A DNA stretch of 64,000 nt from Balanoglossus misakiensis (Eukaryota; Hemichordata), in NCBI GenBank assembly GCA_040954595.2, contig CM082596.2:6882001-6946000 (forward strand). The letters are read 5' to 3'. The notes under the pieces were generated by a model. The model saw nothing but the letters and a program-made list of their open reading frames with translations, was not told the DNA's origin and made no database searches. Position 1 is the first letter of the stretch. Each line of letters begins with the position of its first letter. A program made the position numbers and the translations under genes. Of the stretch, positions 23,801 through 36,602 are shown piece after piece.

Positions 23801-26800
23801 ATCCGTTGATAAAGCGCGAGTCAATGTGCTGACCAATGACCATCATACAGATCACAGGCGTCGCGTCCAAAGATATAATTTAATACTTTTTCAACTAGAC
23901 GGACTCTTCCTTCTTTTGTGACATTGAATGGCACCCAACGAATGTCTGTTTGATTTATAACCATACGGATATTTTTAAACGCCCCGCGCCGGAGGTCAAA
24001 CCGTAGCTATCTAACACGGGGACAGTCATATTAACCGCCACAAGATGGATCGCCCGCTCTCAACACCGCGGCAAAGTCGGCCATCGCCCGCTCCACTATT
24101 AAAAGATCGTATGTATGTCTGGAGAGTCGACGGCGAGGATTATCCAGTCGGGGTGATTGATACAAATTAGCTAGGTGCATTCCTCTTGTAAAACAACCCG
24201 ACCCGAGAAAATCTTTGAGGCAGGGGAGGGGTCAAATAGGGGTCAGAATCGCAAAGCCGCCTGTCATGTCGACGACAGTATTGATACATGAATATTGCAT
24301 GGCCAGGAATATTAACTAACGGTATAGTACACCCATCTCCAGACAAGCGCGTCGCAGATCCCCTTAACGCGACTCCCGAGATATCATCACGTACCGAAGA
24401 GCGCGATTACAGAAAAGAATGATCGTGGAAGCAAAACGTGGAAAAGTAATAATATTTGAAGGGATAGAGTACTATCTTAATTTTCTTCATAAATAACCAC
24501 CGCGACTGTGTATATTGCCGTCGATTTATTTCTAGCCGGGGAAACTGACATACATGTATATACACCTGAAATGGACGGCGCGCGCTGCACGGGAGCTCGA
24601 TCACCAGGCGCGGAAACGAAAGGTGTTAAGTGTCAACAAACAGTTCAATTTCCTCAAGGAGATTACCGGAACTTATCTAGATTGACTAATTTGAGCAAAT
24701 ATACTTAACTGTCCGGGCTGATACTCGAGCGACGTAAGTAAACAGCTCGGTGATAGAGTGAGTAAACATGACTAAATGGTTTCCGCGATTAGCTTTATAT
24801 GTCTGTCAGGTCGCGAGTGACCCAGGCTACTACGCGTCGGCGCGGAGCGTAACTGTGGAAACAAGCTAACTTACAAGGTGATTATGGCTAAGTTTGTAAA
24901 CAGGTGCTCGAGCTCAGCAGTTGGGATAGAATGGAGCTCCTCGTTAGAGCAGCGAGTAATGTCCGACAACCGTTTAACATGTGTGTCCGTTGTAAATGGC
25001 CTTTTTTCTCTCTCTCGCTCATCAATCTACGACCAGACATAATCAAACTCTGCGTCGATGACACTTAACGTGCAATTTATCGGCATTAAGACGCTCCAAT
25101 GACTATACGCGGGACACCAGTCGCCGCACCGACGTCTTGCTCATTGCCGTGTTGGTGAGCGCGTTGCTTGGTGAGCGCAGTCGGATGCTTTCCCCTAGTA
25201 ACGCCGCGGCGACCACGCGGAGAGAGTGAACGCACGCGCGGGCGTCCAAGAGACCGAGCGCGTGAAGACGCCGCCGAGCCGAACCGGCGTTCACCGCGCT
25301 AAATTTATCTCAACTTGTCAGAGAATACGAACAGTGTACGACCCCGCTATTGAACGGAATTCCAAAGTTTACCCGCTCAAAACGAGTAGAAAAAGTGCTA
25401 CATCCCCGGCTGAACTCTGCAGACATTCGTGTCTTCGCGAGATTTTGGCCGATTACAACCGTCGCTGGTAAGGTTAAGCGGCTGATTCTCTTGGCGACAC
25501 AGCCAGCTCGGCAACTAATTTTAAATTTGACAAATGGAGAGAGGGCCACGCTGTCTGAACCCGCTGCACATAAATAAAATTATGACATAGTCAGCGACAT
25601 AATTACATTTTAACTGGCCGCGGTCTGGCATACCGCGCTCGTGTAGTAGAAGACAGAAACAAGTACGACAGGGAACTTTTAATGTTACACGCCATTTTGG
25701 CCAAAATAATCGATTAACGACACCGTGTTACAAAACGTGCCCTTCGCGAAAGTGGCTATAATTACAGCGACGACCAATACGCGTCGATTTAATGAGATGA
25801 ACAGGCCAGTCGACCGACCAGACAGTTCGATATATATGTGCGGCGAGAATTACAATTTCTTGAAAAAAAGCTTGCGCTATAAAGGGAATACAGACTGTAC
25901 CCAAATACGTTAACGCGATTATAAATCCGAATTTCCTCCGCGTATATTTATTTATAGACACGATGATTTACAAAACGGCCAGAGATCTTGACAGCGGCTT
26001 GCTTTGGCGAATTAGAGCTGGGCCATTATTTCCAGTCACCCGAAGACGTATAATCACAATTTATGTCCACTTGGGGTCGTTATCAAGAATATATCGATTG
26101 CATGGCTGGTGTGAAAACACCGTAAGGGTGCTTTTAGTTACTATAAGCCTCGTATCGCCTCTTAATATTTTCACCTCTAATTTTTCTACGCATGCACGTG
26201 AAAAGACGAAAAGTTTACTTAGACAATTGTCACGGTTGTATAACGCCTGAGATGTCACATTTCTACCTAACCCGATTTACCCCACCGACTACCCTGTTTT
26301 GCTAGAAGTAAGATAGAAATGGAAAACGCTCTATTTAAAGGTCCCGGTTTCATTTCAAGTTCATGAATTTTTCCATTATGTGCCTGAATGGGGAGGGTCA
26401 GGGTTCAGGGTAGATTGAAATGTAACGCGATCTAGAAGGAGATAATTGATGTCGACCGACCAACCTTGTAGGAGTATTTTTCCGAACGAGTGGTTTGTCG
26501 TCGTGCAGTTCCATCGCCTGTCTTTGAACTGGTGTTGGCACTCCACCGTGCCCAGCTTGGTGCCCTTGCTGACCTCCTCGACTATCTCCGGCTCCTTCCG
26601 ACAGATCTCTCGGGGCTTGCCGGACATTCGCCGGGTCTTCCGGCATATCCTGTTCGGGTCCAGGTGTAGGGGGTTGCCAACTGCCCTGTTAGGGAAGAGC
26701 AGGCGAGAATGTTAGCGGGTCTGTCGGTCAAGAGGCTTAAGCGCCCTTGAAAGACACGCACACATAAAACAGTCCGCGTATGGCCGCGGCGGTGTGCCAC

Positions 26801-28027
26801 AAGAAACTAGGGGGGGGGGGGGACAGAAACACAATTAAGGAAAAGGGGGGCGCCGAATTGCCCCGGTAATTAAACGAGACACGGCGGTAATTTTTCTGAC
26901 ATACTCCCGCATAATAGACCTTAACAAACACACAAGGCTGCGGACACGGTCCCCGGACAACAGCGAGCAACATTGGCTAAACGATTGCGTCGAACTGTCA
27001 GCTAGAACAATGCCGTATTTTGATAAATCGCTCTGCTCTGACAACAAAAACCGTTAAATGGGGGGGAAGAGGAAATTGAAACCATTCTCTGCTGACTCGT
27101 TCGTGAAATCGCCTTATCAAACGACAAAGCAATTTTCCCCCGCACGACACTATGACGTTGGTAAATGCAATCGAATTACCGGCAAACCCCCAGACCACGG
27201 TCACGCATTGTAATCACGTTAAAAGCTTCACCACGGCCATAAAACAGACGCGTTTTGGCAACTTTACCCAAACTATGATATTAAACGAAATTTCGTTTGG
27301 TGAGATATACGCGGTCTGCCAGTGGATACAAATGAACTAGCTGACATGTGTAACTTCGATCCCCACCCCGTCCTATTTTCTGATACTTCTCCTTTTAAAG
27401 AAGAACAACGCTGCTTATTCCCAAGTGACAGGCGATTGTTTAACACACGGGTCAAGTGGGGCGCTACTCAATCCCCTAACGCATTCCCTAAACCAAGTCA
27501 CCTGTTCACGAACACTTTTTAACGCGAGGAAATTAAAGCGTTATTAAGATAGCGATTGAAGCCAAATTTCCACCCTCGGCCACTACGACCAGTGCCGTTG
27601 TAGTGAGATACAATACAAATATGCTTCCGTGTACAACTCTTAAACTGACATCCTGTACGTACGTCATCATTAAAACACAAGCTTTCTAACTTGAACGAGC
27701 GTGGTTTTAGCCGCGGTCAAAACTCACTCCGACTTTTGGTTTGTCCTGTAACTTTTTTTTATGCCGGAATGTGTGCTTTCTCGTGAGAGGGAGTGCGTGT
27801 GTGGGTTCGCCACACTCGAAAAGAAGGTTGTTCTTGCGCGTTTGTAGCCTAAACGATCGCTGAATGGAGAAGTCACATCCATCCCTCACAAAGCGTGTAT
27901 AACTTTCGCTGGTCTGAACAATCACAAATGAAGTGGGTACTTACCACCAGAGACCGGTAATATTGGCCGGGAAGAGTAGGAGAAGACACAAGACAAGTAG
28001 CAGCGACCTCTGTTCCATTCTGTACAT
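14332..28027 (-). CDS. Wnt6: Wnt6, complete gene, 4 exons, 350 aa
   Basis: Secreted Wnt signalling ligand. Coding exons are 28027-27945, 26685-26465, 23084-22810 and 14805-14332 (83 + 221 + 275 + 474 = 1,053 nt, 350 residues plus stop), the usual Wnt length. Intron phases are 2, 1 and 0, and all donors and acceptors are GT-AG. Exon 1 encodes a leucine-rich signal peptide ending ITGLWW, which joins to AVGNPL as in vertebrate WNT6 (GLWWAVGSPL). Other Wnt6-type features are ICRK, RETAFV, ACSMGELLQCGC, WEWGGC, LHNNEAGRL, CKCHGLSGSC with the lipid-carrying serine, IADSPDFCEP and CRFHWCCVVNC. The gene lies opposite in direction to Wnt1 and Wnt10. The predicted protein ends TCNDYS, a few residues past the last cysteine, whereas most Wnts stop one residue after it. 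Introns measure 1,259, 3,380 and 8,004 bp. Confidence 0.93.
14806..22809 (-). other. Wnt6 intron 3 (8.0 kb)
   Basis: This is the largest intron in the window, bounded by donor GTGAGT (start 22809) and acceptor TTTCAG (end 14806). I see no embedded gene: the longest open frames (for example 16259-16612 on plus and 19132-19641 on plus) lack recognisable domains and the third-position GC bias of the real exons. A TACATGTA octamer lies at 17068. Confidence 0.75.
22810..23084 (-). CDS. Wnt6: Wnt6 exon 3
   Basis: This 275-nt exon sits between acceptor TTTGCAG and donor CTG|GTGAGT. It encodes TRETAFVCAVTSAGVTYAV, the ACSMGELLQCGCDD motif, WEWGGCADNIDFG and HNNEAGRL. The split first codon (G from exon 2 plus AC) gives Asp, as in vertebrate WNT6 (QQDIRETAF). 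Its length equals that of Wnt10 exon 3. Confidence 0.95.
23085..26464 (-). other. Wnt6 intron 2 (3.4 kb)
   Basis: Non-coding. It contains a hairpin-bearing repeat at 23160-23290, a TACATGTA octamer at 24551 and an AT-poor, CpG-containing stretch near 25100-25300. No gene recognised. Confidence 0.75.
23160..23290. repeat. Degenerate GTGGCCAC/AAAGGCCAC repeat with perfect hairpin
   Basis: The block repeats a motif of the type TATAnAGTGGCCAC / ATAAAGGCCAC several times. It ends in a perfect 14-bp stem: ATAAAGGCCAGTTT at 23251-23264 pairs with 23268-23281 across a 3-nt loop. It resembles a small non-autonomous element inside Wnt6 intron 2. Superfamily not determined. Confidence 0.55.
26465..26685 (-). 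CDS. Wnt6: Wnt6 exon 2
   Basis: This 221-nt exon lies between acceptor CTAACAG and donor CAAG|GTTGGT. It encodes AVGNPLHLDPNRICRK, then CRKEPEIVEEV, the ECQHQFKDRRWNC motif typical of all Wnts, an NCTT glycosylation site and FGKILLQ. The first base completes the second Trp of GLWW. Confidence 0.94.
26686..27944 (-). other. Wnt6 intron 1 (1.26 kb)
   Basis: Bounded by donor GGTAAGT and acceptor AACAG. It contains a 13-G run at 26810-26822 and no recognisable gene. Confidence 0.8.
26810..26822. repeat. Poly-G tract (13 bp)
   Basis: Thirteen consecutive G on the plus strand inside Wnt6 intron 1, about 125 bp upstream of exon 2 in the direction of transcription. Confidence 0.9.
27945..28027 (-). 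CDS. Wnt6: Wnt6 exon 1 (signal peptide)
   Basis: This 83-nt exon encodes a hydrophobic leader beginning MYRMEQRS, with a leucine run and an NIT glycosylation sequon, ending GLWW at donor TG|GTAAGT. The start could be the ATG at 28027 or the second, in-frame ATG at 28018. I chose the first because no other in-frame ATG is seen upstream and both give a normal signal peptide. Confidence 0.87.
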
Positions 28028-28199
28028 ACCATACCAGAAGGAGGGGGAAAATCTTGCGGATGGTGTAATTTTTTTTTCGGGTGGGAAGACCGACTAGGAC
28101 ACTGATGCCATTCCTCGACTGTGTGTTAAAACAGACAAGTCGTATAAATCTCGGTGCTTATTTACATGTTGCACGTTCAGGTTTGTTTAGAAATGAAAC

Positions 28200-28229
28200 A
28201 ATATAAACAGACCGCCGCCCGCTGATTGG
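28200..28229 (-). promoter_or_regulatory. Putative Wnt6 promoter elements (CCAAT and TATA-like)
   Basis: On the minus strand a CCAAT box (GACCAATCAGC, core at 28229-28225) lies about 20 bp upstream of an AT-rich TTTATATT (near 28207-28200). The start codon is 170 bp further on. A second CCAAT on the opposite strand lies near 28260. The surroundings are GC-rich with many CpG. A transcription start near 28170 is inferred, not shown. Confidence 0.4.
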
Positions 28230-29167
28230 TCGGCGGCGAGCGCCTTTGTAGCGGGCGCGGCCAATCGGAGAAGTTGTCTCGGCGCGCATCTCGGCCGCGT
28301 AGGTTGACCTGCCTGCGAATATTAAAATCCACGAGAAGTGTCGAAAGGAAAGTCAACGCATCACGCGATATCAGACTGGCGTGTTTGCAGTGGAGGAAAA
28401 ACTGGGGGTGGATGATTTTTCTCTCTCTCCAGCGATCTAAATAAAGTAGTATTTAATGGTTGACAGGGCGCTATCACTCAAAGTCATCGCAGATTTCAAA
28501 TAGAACTGCCCATACACAAAGTTCGCGGGCAGAATTAAAAACATTCGAATCGATCACGTGGCTGTGAGACATTTCCTGACCTACATTAAAACAGTGATAT
28601 ATGGCTTGCGACGGTTTCGCTGCCGATGTATTGGTGGGTTTTTTTATTCTCTCTCGGCGGGAATGCTGGAGCACTTGGTAAAGTTTTTTTTTTATTGATT
28701 CGGGAAAGTGTGTTTTGAATGTGTTAACGAGAAACAAACATGGCAGGCGTGAGTTTTGACGATGGCCACTTGCAAAGACAGTTTAATGTTTTCCAGTTTG
28801 ATTCATTATATAATGCACCTGGGTGCTTTGTTCCCCGCACTTTGATCACCGATATGCCGCTGATCGAAAAGTGCCAATCGCGGATCTCGTTGTCATGCAA
28901 ATGAGGAGTTCCCGTGCTATTGTCTAAGGGGTGGTGGCGAGTAGAGTGTGAGAAACACTGGTGGCTGTGAGTGTGTGATCGCCGGTCGGGTGTCTTTCAA
29001 GAGACGCCCACTAAGACAAAGAGGTTATCGCGTGATTAGCCAAACATCCCGGTGTCTGCACTTAAAACGATACCCTTGGGATGGACCCGCGCTATGGACT
29101 ATCGGCGATGTCCGGTGCATTGGCCAGGCGCTGAGACGTCCGCTGTGAGATTTTATCGACGGAGGTC

Positions 29168-29182
29168 GGGGGGGGGGGGGGG
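29168..29182. repeat. Poly-G tract (15 bp)
   Basis: Fifteen consecutive G residues in the Wnt6-Wnt10 spacer. Confidence 0.9.
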
Positions 29183-29734
29183 CGGTGGAAGAAGGGGGTG
29201 ACTAACACACAGCTGGATCATGCACGGCTGCAATCTCAGCGATGCCCCCTCCCCTTTCAGAGAGACATTCGCACCTATCCCACTCGCCCTCGTCCCCCCG
29301 TTATCACTTTGTCACCCATTGTAGCCATTCGGGATTAGCTGCTCAGGTTAGGAAGTACTTCAGATTAATACCCCCGTTCCGTGCCCCACCCTTACCTACT
29401 CAAGACCCTTTGTAATTACCCTTGTTCCAATTTCAATAACAACGGAAAGTGATGAAGGGAAGATCACCCCAGAAAGCCGATCATGCTGGCGTTGGCCGGA
29501 AAAAAAAACTACAGATTTCACACCAAACGCCCGAAATTCCAAACAGAGATATTGAAAGGTTAAGTAGTTTTAACTTTTTTGGTCTCGGAAAGTGTTTATA
29601 TCCGAAGAAGATCATGATCTCGCACAACATCCCCCAATTTCATCCGTTTTAATGAATACGTCATTTCCGTTCGGAGAAAGTATAACTTATGGACTGGTGG
29701 TGAACCATGGTATGGCACCATCGAGAAGACGAAC

Positions 29735-29778
<44 letters not shown>

Positions 29779-29788
29779 CCATCATCAC

Positions 29789-29859
<71 letters not shown>
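29735..29859. repeat. (CAT)n trinucleotide microsatellite
   Basis: About 125 bp of CAT/ATC repeat with a few CAC interruptions near 29775-29790. It opens poly-Ser, poly-Ile and poly-Asp frames that are not genes. Confidence 0.97.
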
Positions 29860-32800
29860 ATTATAATGATGACCCTTTCTGCTGAAGACGGTGGGGGTGT
29901 ACACATGTACATGTGTAGTATCAAATGCCACGCTACGACACATATAAATGACTTATTTTCACCTGTTTATATCTTGTCAACGGCATATCTTGTCAATAGC
30001 TTTTTACAGGTGCTAACAGTAGTATCTTATCATTATTACACAGTACACGTACATAATTAAAAGAATAATGTGTTGCTCTTTTTGTGATGTTCCAATAACC
30101 ACCAGCTTTGCAACTTTGTTCTCTGTGAATTAATGCGCATTATATTCGTTTTACACGAGTGTGACTTTTAATCGAGTATATTTTTTTTGTTAATTTCGCG
30201 TCAGCGTTACCCATACGGATTATCATTCATCTGTATGTGTTAGTTTTTCTTACACACATACATGTATGTCACTATGACACTATCCGGAGATGCTGAATTC
30301 ACTGCTAATCGTACTGTTGGACAGTAACATTAACAAGAACATGCCTCGTAATTTTTAGATTTTTTTTTGTTTCATCCGCAGTTTCCACGGAGCAAGGAAA
30401 TGAATGGGTGAAGACGGGAAGAGAGATCTCAGCCCAATTCCAAGAAAATTAATTATTTTTTTTCTAGGCGTCTATGTGCAGTCTGGCAGTTAAAGTGTCT
30501 GTGTTTGATCAGTGCTGTCTTTTGGACTAGCAGGGCCCGAGCACTTTTATTTTACAGCTGACTGAGTTGAATGGAGAAAATTAATTACTTTGCACGAAAA
30601 TCGGGCCGTGATCAATGGCACCGCTGTAGAAACGAAATTGATTGCAAGCGAAAAGGGAGGCAGTGTGAAAATGAGAATTTATTAATTCGAAATTCATGGA
30701 ATGAACGAATTTAACCTTATTCGCGTATAATTTGAGGTGTTCTGCCGGGGCCGCTACCAGAGACGGTTCCAGAGAGAGAGAGAGTCACGTCACATGTAAT
30801 CGCTGCTGACACCTCGGGGTCAAAGGTCTCTTCAAGGTGGTCTGAACGTAACCGTTTCGGTTTCATCGTCGATTAAGGAGCGCGGGATCGCTGCAAGCCT
30901 ATCGTTTGACGCGCGCTGATTGACTAGAGTGGGGTATACATGTATCTACGATCGGTGACACACGGCGCATCTATGCTGTATCAAAGTCAGGAGTGAACTG
31001 GCTATCCCTCCGTGATCAGCGATGCGCCCACAGCGTGTTCATCATCATCCTCATCACCGCGGCCGAAGTTTTGACCGGGATGAAAATCTTCACAAACCGC
31101 GGCGCGCGCCGGGGTGACTCGACAAATGCCATGGTAACGCTAGCCAATCCCGTGTAAAAGAGAACGTGTTGTAACTTTGATCGTGTATCGGTATTTGATC
31201 GGATGCAACAGCAAATTTCTTGCTTAAGCTTCGCTCTCTTCAGTGCGTTAGCGGAGAATTTTGCCTACAAAAGATCCCTCTCTACAGCCACGGTCAGTGG
31301 CCGAGGCTGTCGTTGTTGTGAAATAGTTTTAAGTCCGGACTCCAATTTGTTCTTCAGGAACAGCCACGCCCGTATTTACTCTTATACATTTTAGACTGGA
31401 ATGTTGAGCCCTCCAACACTCTTAAGCGAGTAGAACAAAAAATGACAAGCTTATGCCGATTTAAGCTTACCGTGCAACTTTACATTGAGGTTCAATATAC
31501 ATGTATTCCTGACGATACGTACCGGTACTTGGTCGCACATAAAAAGAATAGCTAACACTTCCTATAAACGCTACTTTCTGCGAAGGAATTTGTAGTTTGC
31601 TCAAAATCTGACCAGTCAATACGAACATCTATCGTAAACTGAGCTGCGATTTTTTTCTGTGCGTATTTCTGGAAGAAAAAGCGTAAATTTCAAAAGAAGA
31701 TAAAATTCAACTGTACCTTAGAGAGAGCGATGAAATCGTCACCATCTGTATAAATCTCGGTACTACACCTGGGCACGTGACTGCCCCGCGCAAAAATCTA
31801 CCCCTGTTGCGAGTGACGGGGCTCCCTCGGTGATCACCACTCTGTTACGCGGCAAATTAGTCCCAGACACTGCAGACCCGGTTGTATTGTCCGCGGTGCG
31901 CGCTGACTGGAGGATGTTGTGCTCGGTGGAGAATCTTCGGGAGAGTGTTATAAGCGCGTGGTGGTGAGACGATTGTGTCCGGTGCAATCGGCGGTATCAG
32001 ACCAGCCGGGCGAGCGACATGTAACTTATACTGCCGGGGTTAATTGAAAGAGGGGGGAATCGCTTACTTCCAAAGCGTATATGCATTCCCGCATGACACA
32101 CAATCTCGGCATTTGACTCCATCACGGTTGGCATGACAACGCCCCGGCGTGCGGAATTAAGACCACTTGTCTGTGCCGTGGTATAACTTTTTCCTGCGCG
32201 AAGGAAATTGTCTTCCCGACTGAAGAATTCGTATTTCATTAAGAATTTTGATTGAAGTTGGGTCTGTGACTTCCCCGTCTCGGCGGTGCGTCCGTCTCTT
32301 GCGTCAGAGAGGCCCAACTCTCAAATTAAAAACTTTGGCCAGTCGAGATTCACAGCTGACGTGGCATATTCTGGTCACAGAACGAGCAGACAATTCCCTC
32401 GATTAACGATTGATGCACTGCATCGGGCGAAAAGGGAAGAATTGCGATAGTTGCGAGCCAACCCCAGGCACGCTTCTTGGGAATTTCGGCTCCAGCGCTT
32501 AATAAATTCCCGCTAACAAGCGTCTTGATTTCCCGGGGAAACAATGGAGAATGACTTTACCATTTGTGTTGCGAAGTTGCTGTCTGGGGCGGCGTGGCTT
32601 ACTTACTTTCTAGCTTGCGTCTGTCCGACGGGAAGTGCAGAGACTTTCACGGACAGCGAACAACTGCGACGGGTTTTCCCGTTTCCCGAACGTCAATCCT
32701 GTCACGGAACGCCGGGGAGACGCGCTCCGAACAGTCACCTCGCCAGCCCAACATCAGACTCATCAGTAACAAATACATAATAGAGAAATACGCACCGATG

Positions 32801-35764
32801 TTCATGTTAGCACGGGGCATCCATCAATACACCCACTTCACCCATCCGTTTTCTGTCGCTCATCTTTAGAAGTTTTCCTCACGCAATCCATCCAGGCGCT
32901 CGACTCATTTTTTTCTTTCGAATTCCGTTTTCAATCTAGTCGACGTCAGCAAAATGACAGCGGTCGACTGACATCGTGAACAGGTGGTGCGGTTACAGTC
33001 ATCATCCGGGAACTATCGGCCATGTTCTTGCTTCCCGAAAGATTTGGTAGTTTCTCTGTCCAGTCTCTACTACAAAACCTTTCCTCGCCGTCGTCATCGA
33101 ATCTTTAACAGAGAGTTAGAGGAAGAACAAAAACAGGGAGTGAATATCATCGTTCAACAGCAGGACACGACACACACAAACAAGTTTGTAAATACTGGAA
33201 GTACTTGGCTTGAAGATTAACACCATCGACCCGGGGCAACTTCATATCATTTGACATTGTTTGGGGTAAAAGATCTCCAAGGCACCCGGTTTTCTCAGTT
33301 TAAGTTTACTCCGACATACAAATGTGGAGATCATCTTATCGCTTGGTGAGATTATCGTCAAAATCTGGCTAACCGAGTCCAAGCCAAATCCGACACCCCA
33401 CAGTATTGTCACAATTCGAAGGAAAAGTGGATTGAAAAACATCATTCAGAACATCATAGGTTTTACGAAATAAAAATGCGAATTATCAAAAAAGATAGTC
33501 TCTTTTGTCAATTCCGTTTAAAACTGAGAAAAATCCACCAAAAATGGCCTTGTCTTTATTTGGAACGAGGGCGTGTATAGTATATACGCCAAATGAACCC
33601 AGCTCACAAAAGACTGTGTGGTTTAGCAGGAAAAGCTCCGAGACAGCTTGTACTTATTTTCAGGTACTAGACGGGTTTTCCTTGCTGAAATGGGAATATG
33701 ACTGCTGCGTGTCTACCGCCATCTCGGGGAAATCAGGTTACGAAAAATAATAAATATGCCACGCGGCATCGCTGTATATGAGATCGGTATTTTGATGGGG
33801 GAGTGTGTGGTTGCGATTCAATATATCCGGACCAGGGCTAGTTATATTCTACGAAACGGCGAAACATGACGATACCATTATTAAAATAGGGGCCAGTCAT
33901 CAAGACGGCACCAGCACCAAATCCATGCCTATGAACAGAAGGGCCGACCCGAGAGCCACCGGGGGAAAATTCGATACGCTTTATTATAAATTCAATAGGG
34001 TACTGCCGTGTGCCCTGGAGACGTGACGAATTGTGCACTCAATTTGGCCTTTAAAATCTCTGCGGCCACACATCCGACGCATGCTCTAAAGCCAATCTTT
34101 CTCTCTCTCTTTTCCAACTGACTGAGCACAGGACAATGCCGGTACCGCCGCGCCTGGCGAGAATACGGACGCAGCTGGCCTGTTCGACAATATACCATAG
34201 ATGGCGCTGTCCTGCCACCCAGCGTGCTTGTTGACCCCGTCCACCTCGGCGACCCGGGTCATCGCTCCCCGGGGGCAAAAGAAACCCTAGAATCCCGAAT
34301 AGACGTTGGCGCGAATGCCGTTCTTTGTCCGGGCCAAAGCTTAGCTGCAAGGTGTGCAAACGAGATTTGATTGGTTGTGTTACATTTAATGAATTTGGTT
34401 TCTTTACGCGGTTGTTGTAAGCCAGTCAAGGGGGCATGGCGCTTGAAAAGCCTCCGCTCTGACAGACCCGCGAAGTACTGCAAGAATTGCACAAGTCTGT
34501 ATTTCACAGTTACCTTCACACGTGCGTGACGTAATTGTCCGTTAACATACCATCTGTATGCCGCGCCCAGTCCCTTCCCAAAAGTCTGCTGTATGCCTGT
34601 CTCCTGGTCGCCAGAAATCCCAAGTTTTGACGACACGGCCAGCTGATTCAGGAGACAAATAATATGTAAATCAGAGAAGGAGTCATGACCTAGCTCTAGG
34701 GGGCAGTATTCTCCGAATCGCTTCAGCCGGAATTTCTGTAAAAAGATTCAAAAATTAATTTAGCGTCTTTTCTTGTCCCTGATTACCCAACCATGGAAAC
34801 TACGTGTTAACAAACTGTTTCTGTTGACGTAAAACCATGAAAATTTATCCTACAGCGTCACTGAGAAGACCTTCTGTGAGAAAACTGACCACAACGAAGA
34901 CAAAACTTTTAATTTTTAGAAAACATCTGTTGGTATAATAATTTGCCCCGAATGCCAAATTCAAAATTACGACTTGTGTAAGTTGAGCCCTCGGGTAGGT
35001 AAAAAAAATGCCCATGGAATCGCTCATCGCCACCAAACTACACGCTGGCACACACGTCATCACTCCATCTAACAACCTCGTTACGTCTTCCCAATTAAAG
35101 TTTATCGCTGCTCTCACTGAGCTCCAGTGTTGACCAGCCCACCCTTGCAGTTGGAGCGGACGGATTGCCCCCAAAGTAATACCGGGGCTGTGAAAACCCA
35201 ATTCCCCTCGACGGCCGGCATTCCAGCATTTTTTTAAAAAAACTGGCAAATTTTATGTACACACTGATTCGGATCCAGCCAGGCAACCTGGACCAGCCGT
35301 CCCCGGGACGAACGCAGTGTGAACTCCATCCAGACCGCAACGCAGTGACGCAAACGGCTGACCTGCCGTTAATTCACGGCCAAGGCCGATGGAGCTCCCC
35401 GACTTTCGCCGAAAGGAAAAAGTTTAATTGTTGTCATCCGGGCGGTTGGAGAGATCACGACATCCATGTTTCATATGTTTCTTGTTCCCAACCCGCCGTA
35501 AATCACGCCGATTACATGCGTCAGTTGTCAAATAACCCCACATGTGTTTGTGGTTCTTCTGGCCAGTGTTTTGGTTAAAGTGCTCGTTACGCAGTCTCGC
35601 TACCGTATTTAACAACAAGAGAACGTTGAAATATAGTTCATAAAATATCAGAAGATTAAACAGCTGTTCAAGAAACACTCGCAGAAAAGTGGGGCGATTT
35701 TTTGGGCTACTGTGAGCCGCTAGGGGGCGGCAGATAAGATACCCGATCGATGCCACACATGTCA

Positions 35765-36281
35765 CCTGGGGTGCGTTCGACGCACAAAGCGTTTTGTGAA
35801 TGCTTGCGCAGGGCGCTTTTGTACTTCGTCGAACGATAAGCTTGCCTCTCACAAGAGGGCGCCGTCAATGACCTTTGGCTTTTCAGAGACAGCGGCCGTC
35901 AGCAATAACGTCCCGGTGCGCATACAAGGACATGATTCCGGAAGTGCATACCCCTTTTAAACCGTTTTACACAAGAGAGTAGCGGCACAATCCATGTCAA
36001 TTGGTTTATTGATTGAGAAAAAATACAAGCTTTCGCTTGGTAAAACTATCAATACCTAAATCGACAAATATTCTGCAACGCTTTCGAAAATATGCCCTGC
36101 GAGTCGTACTTCGGCTTACATGTCCGCCATTTTGAATTAATGAGTTGTTCGCGGCGAGTCACCTCCGTCTTACGCCTTCCATTGTTACAAAACGTTCGCG
36201 AAAAACAATGACAAAAGATCGTTCGACATGAAAACGTTTCCGAACGTTACCGAACGCTTCGTACGTCGAACGCACCCCAGG
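35765..36281. mobile_element. Inverted-repeat element, probable MITE (517 bp)
   Basis: CCTGGGGTGCGTTCGACG at the left end (35765) is the reverse complement of CGTCGAACGCACCCCAGG at the right end (to 36281). The similarity continues inward, with mismatches, through CACAAAGCGTT. The interior has no transposase frame. No clear target-site duplication is visible, so the superfamily is undetermined. Confidence 0.7.
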
Positions 36282-36533
36282 GGCACGACCCGGATGTGAC
36301 GATTCAGAATCTGAAGCTACAGGTTCTGTCAACACGCGTGGCACCTTGCATGACGAGGTCTTTGCTTACGTGTTCCCAAGGGAGTGTTACGTGGGAGGAT
36401 TTGGGAGAAGACACCATTTTCAAAGTCAAAAAACAGCTGTTAAATAAACGGACTTTTACTCATTGCCGATAATTAATTGAAAAAAGAGCTTATGGTGTCT
36501 ACTCCCTGCCGAGAGAAATTGAGCGATATATAT

Positions 36534-36602
36534 AGAGAGATGGTGCGAGAGAGTGGGGAGGGGAGAGAGACTGAGACAGAGACAGAGTGAGACAGAGGGA
36601 GA
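36534..36602. repeat. GA-rich low-complexity tract
   Basis: Purine-rich GAGA and GACAGA repeats in the Wnt6-Wnt10 spacer. Confidence 0.85.

Noticed and set aside
29661-30060. Poly-Asp, poly-Ser and poly-Ile proteins
   Set aside because: Translation artefacts of the CAT microsatellite.
21540-31182. CTTTGATC sites resembling TCF/LEF targets at 21540, 28840 and 31175, suggesting Wnt autoregulation
   Set aside because: About two such octamers are expected by chance on both strands of 64 kb, so three are not evidence.
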